Shown here piece after piece: positions 14,480 through 20,957 of a stretch of DNA of 35,268 nt. Under the pieces are notes generated by a model that searched no databases, was not told where the DNA came from, and saw only the letters and a program-made list of their open reading frames with translations. A program made the translations under genes and the position numbers. How positions within the stretch are numbered: position 1 is the stretch's first letter; every line of letters starts with the position of its first letter. This stretch comes from a virus: positions 1 to 35,268 of IMG/VR virus record IMGVR_UViG_3300045051_000437, one strand, 5' to 3'.

Positions 14480-15043
14480 TTACCCCCTCATCCAGTCGTT
14501 GGTCGCTGCGTATTTTACCAGGCGGATGTGCTCACCCTGGCTCGTCAGGTCGAAACTCGCCGCCCCGAGGACCGTACCAGTCGCCGGAGCGATGGTCACC
14601 GGATTGGCCGAAGCATCCAGCTTGCTGATTTCGTAGACATCCGGCGCTGATGGGTCATTGGCGGACAGAATATTGGCATTGTACGCAGCGCTGGTGGCAT
14701 CACCGAACACGAATGCCGTCGATGCGGCGGCACCCGCCCCGCCGCTCGACACGTTGGAGTATACATTATCGTTCGACCAGATCAGCACATCGTTGGCATC
14801 GTAAAGCGCCATGCTGTACACACCAAGCAGCCACACCCCCGCACGGCCCGCCGAGTCGAGGACTACCGGGTTGTCGTTCAGAATGGCGCTTCCGCTGTCG
14901 GTATATGTGTTCTTGGGATAGGACTGATCAGGCCCAGCCGTCGTGCCGGGCTGAGCGGTGTACAGCTTGCCACCCACCAGCGGCACGCCGGCATTGGTAA
15001 ATTCGCGGAAAAACGGAGCAGGTGCGAGGGTTGTCAGAGGCAT
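14480..15043 (-). CDS. Tail fibre N-terminal module only (truncated paralogue)
   Basis: The 187-residue protein aligns over its full length with residues 1-190 of the large fibre. Shared landmarks are FREFTNAGVPLVGGKLYTAQPGT, split here as FREFT/GVPL/GGKLYTAQPGT, then NPVVLDSAGRA, YEISKLDASANPV and NDWM at the end. Even the bases before the ATG match (TGGAGCCAC then CCATGCC). The protein stops two residues after NDWM, where the large fibre continues into its beta-helix. The N-module probably attaches a fibre to the tail. Alone it could act as an adaptor, a decoy or an assembly regulator, or it could be the 5' part of a broken second fibre. Confidence 0.75.
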   Translation of the reverse strand: MPLTTLAPAPFFREFTNAGVPLVGGKLYTAQPGTTAGPDQSYPKNTYTDSGSAILNDNPVVLDSAGRAGVWLLGVYSMALYDANDVLIWSNDNVYSNVSSGGAGAAASTAFVFGDATSAAYNANILSANDPSAPDVYEISKLDASANPVTIAPATGTVLGAASFDLTSQGEHIRLVKYAATNDWMRG

Positions 15044-15061
15044 GGCGTGGCTCCAGAAGGG

Positions 15062-17575
15062 CTATCTAGCTGACCAGTTGATTGTCTGTGTCGTTCCGGC
15101 CGTGCCATCGTGCTTCTTGATGGCAACCGTAATTGTCATAGAGCTATGCGCCGTCACGGTGGCAATTTCCCCTGCCACGGTCCCGGTTACGGAAGTATAT
15201 CCAGGATCGTACCCCATGCCGTGCGCTATCGTCCCGCCATCGGCTATGGACGGTGCACTGCCGTTGACCGTTCCTATCGTCGCCCAGTCAGTGTTGAGCA
15301 CGTTGTTATTGCCTGTCGTCAGTCGTTTCCAGCCGGTCAAGCCCGAAAGTGTAGACGATGATGTATTGAAAACAATCTGCCCTGCTGACCACGTTCCGTA
15401 TGTAGGCATAGCGGCTGCGAAAAATACGCTGTTCGCTATGGAGTCATTGGAGACGGTATAGCCGGGAAGGGCTGTACTGCCCGATGCAAAAGCTAAAGGA
15501 GCTCCGCCATCGTCTATCCAAAGCACATTGTTGATTCTGTTACCTATATCATACAGGGTTGTTTCTGTGCTCACCACGGGGATTTCTGCACGATAGGGGT
15601 ACGTTGCTCCGCCATCATCGCTACGTTGGATTCGCAGTCTGGTATAGGGTGTGCTGGCAACTACGAGTTTTGCCGTATGCGTAGCGGTTACTGCTACGGT
15701 TGTAGGAGCCGACGCAGCAGTTTGCCGATAGAAGCTCCCGAAGGTCGTTACCCGGTACAGGTAGTTTTGTGTTGCCAATGATGAAACAGCGGTTATCTCC
15801 GTGCTGTCCGCCCCGCTCGTTATACTGGCGGCTGACAAAGCGGCGTGACTGATAATGTCGCTGCCTACCGGCAATACTCGCCATCCACCCTCACGGTAGA
15901 AAATCCGCATATTGCCGGAAAGCTCGTTCATCACGTTGTCAATGGCGGTCCCTATTGAGGGAGTCCCGCCGGCTACGTTGCTGGCAATCCCGATCCCTGA
16001 TTCAAGGTTACTGTAGAGAGTGGTCGAAGGATAGCCAGAGCGCAACATGCCGCCCGTATTGCCATTCAGTGTTATCTCCGAGGCCTGAGACATGCTGTGA
16101 ATCATTATGGCATGTTGCCCCGGAGTCGGGTCGTTCCAGTAGGTGGTGAAGCGGTTGTTGTTGAGCGTTAAGGCGCTGCGCTGCAATGGTGAAGTTGTGG
16201 CATCATCAAGGTAAATCGGGTAGTAAGTCCCGTTATCCTGGCGGAAGAAGTTATTTGACATGTCCACCACGGAATTGCGGATAGTGAAAACGTGGTTGGT
16301 ATCCATGAACTCATAATGCCCACCAGAGACGGAAACCTGCGAACCGTTTATCTCATAATGCCCGCCGTTACAGGCTTGAATCACCGCGCCCTGAGTGCTG
16401 TTCAGTTTTAGCACATCGGTATCGGTGGCGAATACCTGAGAGAACAGAAGAGAGTCGCCCTTTTGCGTGTTCTCGAAAAGCCATCCTCCCGCCTTCGGAG
16501 TAGTCCAATAGACTTCTGAGAATTGCATCTGGTCGCAATAGTCGTAAGCCCTCACCCCGAAAGTGACGGAATTGAACAGGACCTTTTCAACGATCATCCC
16601 GGTCTGATTCACTTTGGCAAAAGACACATCACTTGAACCGGAGCCGTCAATGGTTAAATTTTCCACGATAAAGCGGGGATGCGGCGCGTATGCCTTTGAT
16701 ATTGCCCCACCCGAAGTCTCATTGACATAGAAGGCGTAACCGGCTGAAAAGTTGTTCAGGAGAATGCGCGTACCCTTGCCGGAACCTCTGAGAATGTAGG
16801 TCTTATTGGTTGCCGTGCTGTCAAGATAGATAGGGTCATTGTCTATGATGAAATCGCCTTCGGGAAGAAGGACGTTTGAGCTTGCGGCAAAAGCGGCCTT
16901 GATGCTACCGCCATAAGCCCGCACATCCGCCCACGGGTCTTTTGTTATAACATCAGCCACGGTCAAAGTCGCCGTCCCGTTGGTGAGGTCGGTATCCTCC
17001 ACGGCGGGCAGCCCGTTCGTCGTCATCCAGTCATTGGCAGCTGCGTATTTTTTAAGCCGGATTGCACTACCGCGCACTGTCAAATCGATGTACGCCCGAC
17101 CGAGTACCGTACCAGTAACAGGAGTAATCCTAACTGGGTTGGCCGAAGCGTCCAGCTTACTGATCTCATAAACTTCCGGCGCATCCGGATCATCCGCCGA
17201 CAAAATATTGGCATTATACGTTGCCAGCGTGGCATCCCCGAAGATAAGCACCGTACCAGCCAGGTCACCCGCACTGCCCGAGCCAGCGCCCGACACGTTA
17301 TCCTGCGACCAAATCAGCACACCGGCGGACGTGTAGAGTGCCATGCTGTAATTACCGGATAACCACACATTGGCGCGCCCCGTCGAGTCGAGAATTACCG
17401 GGTTGGTATTCTGCGCTGAAGCTACTCCGTCTTGATAGGTTACTTTCGGATAGGGTTGCAGCGGCCCCGCCACCGTGCCGGGCTGAGCAGTGTACAACTT
17501 ACCGCCGTCAAGCGGGATACCCGCGTCGGTAAACTCACGGAATTTCGGCATGGGTGAGAGTGAGGCTATTGGCAT
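15062..17575 (-). CDS. Tailspike or tail fibre with pectate-lyase-like beta-helix
   Basis: The start is ATG 17575 because TGGAGCCAC precedes it, exactly as at the paralogue; the in-frame ATG at 17623 lacks such a site. The 837-residue protein has an N-terminal attachment module (1-190) and a beta-helix that begins with the classical DVRAYGGSIKAAFAA motif (about 215-230) and VLLPEGDFII. This is followed by repeated Asn/Gly turns to about residue 560, an Ig-like stretch (near 590-680), and a C-terminal module ending TINWSAR. This is the usual plan of receptor-binding proteins that cut or bind surface polysaccharide. It overlaps the preceding gene by ten bases. Confidence 0.85.
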   Translation of the reverse strand: MPIASLSPMPKFREFTDAGIPLDGGKLYTAQPGTVAGPLQPYPKVTYQDGVASAQNTNPVILDSTGRANVWLSGNYSMALYTSAGVLIWSQDNVSGAGSGSAGDLAGTVLIFGDATLATYNANILSADDPDAPEVYEISKLDASANPVRITPVTGTVLGRAYIDLTVRGSAIRLKKYAAANDWMTTNGLPAVEDTDLTNGTATLTVADVITKDPWADVRAYGGSIKAAFAASSNVLLPEGDFIIDNDPIYLDSTATNKTYILRGSGKGTRILLNNFSAGYAFYVNETSGGAISKAYAPHPRFIVENLTIDGSGSSDVSFAKVNQTGMIVEKVLFNSVTFGVRAYDYCDQMQFSEVYWTTPKAGGWLFENTQKGDSLLFSQVFATDTDVLKLNSTQGAVIQACNGGHYEINGSQVSVSGGHYEFMDTNHVFTIRNSVVDMSNNFFRQDNGTYYPIYLDDATTSPLQRSALTLNNNRFTTYWNDPTPGQHAIMIHSMSQASEITLNGNTGGMLRSGYPSTTLYSNLESGIGIASNVAGGTPSIGTAIDNVMNELSGNMRIFYREGGWRVLPVGSDIISHAALSAASITSGADSTEITAVSSLATQNYLYRVTTFGSFYRQTAASAPTTVAVTATHTAKLVVASTPYTRLRIQRSDDGGATYPYRAEIPVVSTETTLYDIGNRINNVLWIDDGGAPLAFASGSTALPGYTVSNDSIANSVFFAAAMPTYGTWSAGQIVFNTSSSTLSGLTGWKRLTTGNNNVLNTDWATIGTVNGSAPSIADGGTIAHGMGYDPGYTSVTGTVAGEIATVTAHSSMTITVAIKKHDGTAGTTQTINWSAR

Positions 17576-17949
17576 GGTGTGGCTCCAAACAGTGCGTTGA
17601 CTGCATTCTCGTATTCGTTCCACTCGTTGCCGGTCAGGATAATAAACAGCCGTTCAAGTGCATCCGCCTCCATGTGTGCTTTATGGTAGGGGGCTGCGGA
17701 GGACAAACCGGGATCGTCAAGTTCTGGGTGGGTGATGTCAAACTCATCAACGTCGGCATCCGGCACGCCGAGCTGATCATTCCGAAATTTTTCATGCAAT
17801 TCATGCAGAAGTACAGCCATGGAGTGCGCTGGGTTGTCGAGTCTAGTTATCCGAAACTCAATACTGGTAGAAGTTTCCCAGTAATCACCTATCTGCCCGG
17901 CGATCCGCTGTTCTTCCTGGGGAATAAATTTTATATTGATGTCACGCAT
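17566..17949 (-). CDS. Conserved-looking phage protein, 127 aa, unknown
   Basis: The ATG at 17949 overlaps the stop of the ATP-grasp gene (TGATG). The protein begins with beta strands (MRDINIKFIPQEEQRI) and a central helix, SMAVLLHELHEKFRNDQLG (about 43-61). The HELHE sequence recalls zinc-metalloprotease helices but is not HExxH, and no third ligand is clear. A second His/Glu-rich helix, YHKAHMEADALERLF, follows at about 88-102. These His and Glu residues could still bind a metal. The gene links the ATP-grasp enzyme to the fibre gene in one transcription unit. Confidence 0.55.
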   Translation of the reverse strand: MRDINIKFIPQEEQRIAGQIGDYWETSTSIEFRITRLDNPAHSMAVLLHELHEKFRNDQLGVPDADVDEFDITHPELDDPGLSSAAPYHKAHMEADALERLFIILTGNEWNEYENAVNALFGATPCQ

Positions 17950-19595
17950 CAGAACTCGATCCCCACGGACTTCATTTTTTCAATGCCTTTCTGCGCTCGT
18001 TCCAACACGTCGGACTCATACTTCACATCCTCACCATGCACCGATTCTGCGTATTTCAATGCCATTTTACAGGCTTCTTCAGGAGTATTACCCATGCCGA
18101 TTGCACCGCCCAAAAACGAACCGTTATTATTAGGCACAATGTAATACTTTCCACCGATAATGCAATAGTTTTTTAATCTGACAAACCGCAGAGCTTCGGG
18201 TGGAAACTCGATCGGCAGCCAATGACCATCCTCAAGCCACGAACTGGTGAGGATAACCTCCGCCCCATACTGATAAGCAGGCTCCAAAACCGGCAGTTCA
18301 CCGTGCGCCAGGCTCCAAATGGCGCGGGCGTAGCAATGCTCTTTGTACATCTCAGGCATCAGCTCACCCGGCGGGCTCGGCATGCGCATCGTGCCGTCGA
18401 TGTAGTAACCCCTCTGCTTCTCATCAATCCGGACCTCCGTGGAGTACTGCCCGTTCATTCCGAGTTTTTCAAAGACCGGCGCCATGGCATCATTGACGGC
18501 TTTGAGGATTTCAGGCTGCTCCTTGAACACCTTGCAGAAGTACCCGGCATCCTTTGCCTCCAGCCCACACAATGAATTTTCCGGTATCTGGCCGTTCAAG
18601 TTAAATGTGTCCACCCCGATTTCACCGACCGAATCGATCTTGTCTTGGACAAGAAATACCTGCGATTCGGCATGATGCCCGAGCCGAGTTTCCAGATCCT
18701 TCAGCCAGACGGATGACAGAAATTTTCCCAGCCACCGCTTTGTCTCCATCAGGCCGCGGTGATGCGAAACCTTGATGAAACAGCCACCCTCTTTGCGGCC
18801 CTTCAGGTAGTCACACAGGGCGGTGATACCCTTCAATTTCTCGGTATGAGCGGTTGGCAGTCCCACTTTTTCAAGCTGTTGCTGAAAAAACCACTTGTCG
18901 AGTTCCAGTCTGTCACTATCCCCCGAGCCGCAGACCGCCCAGCCGTCGGCTTTCAACCGCCGCTGTTCCCCCGCAAACCCAATATCGGGAAAGAAAAACA
19001 CCACGTCAGGCTTGCATCCACTGTGCTCTTCCAGAACCGGCACCAGATCATACACCCGCTCGACATCTTTAAGCCCTGTGCCGATCACATCGCGATCCGG
19101 GCATGGATAGGCTTCTACATTGGGGATGTAAAGAATTACTTTGCCGTAGCTTTCGGCCAATTTCTCCGCCAGATGGATAGAAATGCCATGATCGACCATG
19201 ACCAACGTTTTGTCGGAAAGGTCAACTACTTGGGCGGCTTTTCCCGGTTGTGGATCATCCTGCGGTACCTCCTTGACTGGTGGCGGTGCGGACCGCTCGG
19301 CCTTGGTGAGCCGCTGCACGATGCCCCGAGCGGCGGCGTAGATGTGACTGTGCAAGCCTTCGGGTGGCACTTTGCCTTGTATTTTGGTGTAAATATCGGG
19401 TTCCCGCTGAGAGAGCCATTGTACGGCTTGTTTACGGGATAGCCACATCCTTTGATTAACGCTCGGTACGAATCCCAGCCCCCCATTTTTATCGGGGGTG
19501 AGGCCACTCCGCTCTTGAAGTGTAACATGTGAATCATCCGGTTTTCCCACAAAAATCCGGCCTCTTTGTTTTATGGCTGGTAAAAGCTGATCCAC
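17949..19595 (-). CDS. ATP-grasp protein related to PurD, with phage N-terminal domain
   Basis: The 548-residue protein starts at GTG 19595 after an AGGGGGG site. Residues 1-92 form a small domain seen in phage proteins (AIKQRGRIFVGKPDD, then GFVPSV, LSRKQAVQW and LHSHIY). After a Pro-rich linker comes a PurD-like (GAR synthetase) part: a Rossmann-like region 128-230 with GFAGEQRRLKADG and VCGSGDSDRLELDKWF; an ATP-grasp fold to about 480, with likely ATP/metal ligands in STEVRID and YYIDGTMRMP; and a C-terminal PurD-like tail (GNTPEEACKMAL). It should join a carboxylate to an amine using ATP. The substrate is unknown, and purine synthesis is unlikely in this context. An HNH gene sits just upstream on the opposite strand. 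Confidence 0.75.
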   Translation of the reverse strand: MDQLLPAIKQRGRIFVGKPDDSHVTLQERSGLTPDKNGGLGFVPSVNQRMWLSRKQAVQWLSQREPDIYTKIQGKVPPEGLHSHIYAAARGIVQRLTKAERSAPPPVKEVPQDDPQPGKAAQVVDLSDKTLVMVDHGISIHLAEKLAESYGKVILYIPNVEAYPCPDRDVIGTGLKDVERVYDLVPVLEEHSGCKPDVVFFFPDIGFAGEQRRLKADGWAVCGSGDSDRLELDKWFFQQQLEKVGLPTAHTEKLKGITALCDYLKGRKEGGCFIKVSHHRGLMETKRWLGKFLSSVWLKDLETRLGHHAESQVFLVQDKIDSVGEIGVDTFNLNGQIPENSLCGLEAKDAGYFCKVFKEQPEILKAVNDAMAPVFEKLGMNGQYSTEVRIDEKQRGYYIDGTMRMPSPPGELMPEMYKEHCYARAIWSLAHGELPVLEPAYQYGAEVILTSSWLEDGHWLPIEFPPEALRFVRLKNYCIIGGKYYIVPNNNGSFLGGAIGMGNTPEEACKMALKYAESVHGEDVKYESDVLERAQKGIEKMKSVGIEF

Positions 19596-19616
19596 AAAAA
19601 CGCCCCCCTAAACATC

Positions 19617-19645
19617 TTGACTTAAGAATCAAAACTGCGTATAAC
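19617..19645 (+). promoter_or_regulatory. Sigma70-type promoter for the HNH gene
   Basis: TTGACT (19617-19622) and TATAAC (19640-19645) are separated by 17 bases, close to consensus. AAAGGAGGT follows before ATG 19665. It points against the surrounding late genes, giving the HNH gene independent expression. Confidence 0.75.
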
Positions 19646-19664
19646 TCGAAAAAGGAGGTACACC

Positions 19665-20108
19665 ATGGCGTACAAAGATCCCGCAGCAGCTAAAGCAAAT
19701 GCAAAGGCTCACTATGAGAAAAACAAAGAGCTGTATATACTGCGAGCAAAAAAACGTCGTGAAAACGACCCTGAACACGCTAATGAGCTCGGACGAAAAC
19801 GAAAAGCTATCCGAATGCGGACTGATGTTGAATTTCGTGAAAAAAACCGAGCACACGCTCGTAAGTTTTACGCAGAGAATAGAGAAAAAGTGCTTGCAAA
19901 AAAGGCTGAGTACAACAAAAGCGACGCCTATAAAGCACAAAAACAGGTTCGATTGGCCATCCAGCGCGGAGAACTCGTACGTCCTTCTTTCTGTTCCCAA
20001 TGCGGCACTACTGAATTTGCTATCGAAGCACATCATGAAGATTACTCCCGTCAACTTGATGTGGTTTGGCTCTGTACACTTTGTCATGGTGCCCGCCACT
20101 CAAAATAA
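19665..20108 (+). CDS. HNH endonuclease, probable free-standing homing enzyme
   Basis: The 147-residue protein has a basic helical N-terminus (about 1-105) rich in Lys and Arg, probably for DNA binding. A C-terminal zinc-bound HNH-type motif follows: CSQCG at about 112-116, AIEAHHEDYSRQLDVVWLC and CHGARH at the end. It is the only plus-strand gene in the late region, has its own promoter and strong ribosome-binding site, and is AT-richer than its neighbours. All of this points to a mobile gene. It sits between a truncated copy and a complete copy of the same 5' coding sequence of the ATP-grasp gene. The cleavage site is probably in that coding sequence; this is inference. Confidence 0.85.
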   Translation: MAYKDPAAAKANAKAHYEKNKELYILRAKKRRENDPEHANELGRKRKAIRMRTDVEFREKNRAHARKFYAENREKVLAKKAEYNKSDAYKAQKQVRLAIQRGELVRPSFCSQCGTTEFAIEAHHEDYSRQLDVVWLCTLCHGARHSK

Positions 20109-20181
20109 CGTGCGTGTCGTCGGGCTTGCCGGGGTGCAGTCTGCCGCGCAGGCGGATGGCGGGTAGCAGGTGGAGGGTCAT
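20101..20181 (-). pseudogene. Truncated 5' copy of the ATP-grasp gene, cut off at the HNH gene
   Basis: ATG 20181 overlaps the stop of the terminase-like gene (ATGA). The first 27 codons encode LLPAIRLRGRLHPGKPDD and THVIL, matching LLPAIKQRGRIFVGKPDD and SHVTL of the ATP-grasp protein at 16 of 23 positions. Homology ends at 20101-20106, at the HNH stop codon. The frame then runs on antisense inside the HNH gene to a stop at 20020, giving a nonsense tail. Most matching residues use different third codon bases, so this is not a recent duplication. It may instead remain from a second gene with the same domain. Confidence 0.7.
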
Positions 20182-20882
20182 TCGGTGGGCTCCCATTCGC
20201 CGTCTACCAATCGACGGGCAGCTTTAGCATCTAAATCCAACCTCAGATTGTCATAATAATCATCTGGAAGATTATGCTCATTTTCCTTTACCCCTAGATG
20301 GTACACGCTGTACCCGCGAAGTGGCTCCTTGATAAATTTTTGGTATGCCCAGTGTTCTTGGGTCTGCGGATATGTAATAACCACAACCTGCGGAGTGTGC
20401 GTAAACGGATTTTTACCCCCACTCTCATTTCTGGAAGGAAAGCGCAGCCGACCGAGTAGCGTTACTAAAACCCCCGGTTCAACATTTTCAGCAGCGTCTA
20501 TGATCGCGCCTGTCAACTCAATACGATCATCAATTTCTTCGGGCGTACAAAAGACAACTTCAATCTGACGATCTGTTATTTCGTATTTAAAGGTCTTATT
20601 TTCGACATCTATCCCGCCCCCAAACTCACTAGGGGGAAACCACATGTCAAGCGTTCTCGCCACTTCACCCTGCGTCACAATCAAGAATCGAGACTTGCGA
20701 ATACGATTCTCATCAGCTTCGACCCACTTCGATTGCAGCATTATCATCTTAAACAGAGCCGCTACAGTTGCTCCTGCTCCAATACACCCGGATAGCAGTA
20801 TCGCCCGGCTGGTTTTATCCTCCAAAAAGCTCATAGTGACCGGACCGGGATTGTACTCAATTTTAAAAGGCTCTCTTTTCAT
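20178..20882 (-). CDS. Terminase large subunit-like ATPase domain, catalytic residues altered, no nuclease
   Basis: ATG 20882 follows GGGGGAGGAG. The 234-residue protein follows the N-terminal ATPase part of a podovirus-type terminase: RFLIV, then DMWFPPSEFG, IEVVFCTPEEIDD, ELTGAIIDAAENV, GRLRFPSR, HWAYQKF, NEHNLPDDYYDNL and DGEW. The Walker A position reads GCIGAGAT (32-39), with Ala38 where Lys is expected. Walker B reads IIDAAEN (127-133), with Ala130 where the catalytic Glu is expected. The C-terminal nuclease domain is absent. It probably cannot hydrolyse ATP for packaging and is more likely a pseudo-enzyme. A separate functional terminase should lie outside this window. A near-consensus promoter is directly upstream. 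Confidence 0.7.
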   Translation of the reverse strand: MKREPFKIEYNPGPVTMSFLEDKTSRAILLSGCIGAGATVAALFKMIMLQSKWVEADENRIRKSRFLIVTQGEVARTLDMWFPPSEFGGGIDVENKTFKYEITDRQIEVVFCTPEEIDDRIELTGAIIDAAENVEPGVLVTLLGRLRFPSRNESGGKNPFTHTPQVVVITYPQTQEHWAYQKFIKEPLRGYSVYHLGVKENEHNLPDDYYDNLRLDLDAKAARRLVDGEWEPTE

Positions 20883-20924
20883 AATGCTCCTCCCCCACAA
20901 CTTTTATTTGGCAGCTATGGGGGT

Positions 20925-20952
20925 ACTATACCACTACTGATACAACTGTCAA
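20925..20952 (-). promoter_or_regulatory. Sigma70-type promoter for the accessory genes
   Basis: On the minus strand TTGACA (20952-20947) and TATAGT (20930-20925) are separated by 16 bases, with TGG just before the -10 box (extended -10). It lies in the 75-base gap after the largest ejection-type gene and drives the terminase-like gene and what follows. It is the clearest promoter within the late block. Confidence 0.75.
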
Positions 20953-20957
20953 TTAAA

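Noticed and set aside
17780-17820. Zinc metalloprotease motif in the 127-residue protein
   Set aside because: The sequence is HELHE and not HExxH, and no third ligand or family context supports a protease.
19629-20099. 156-residue Phe/Ser-rich frame on the minus strand
   Set aside because: It is antisense to the HNH gene; its hydrophobic look comes from reading Lys codons backwards as Phe.
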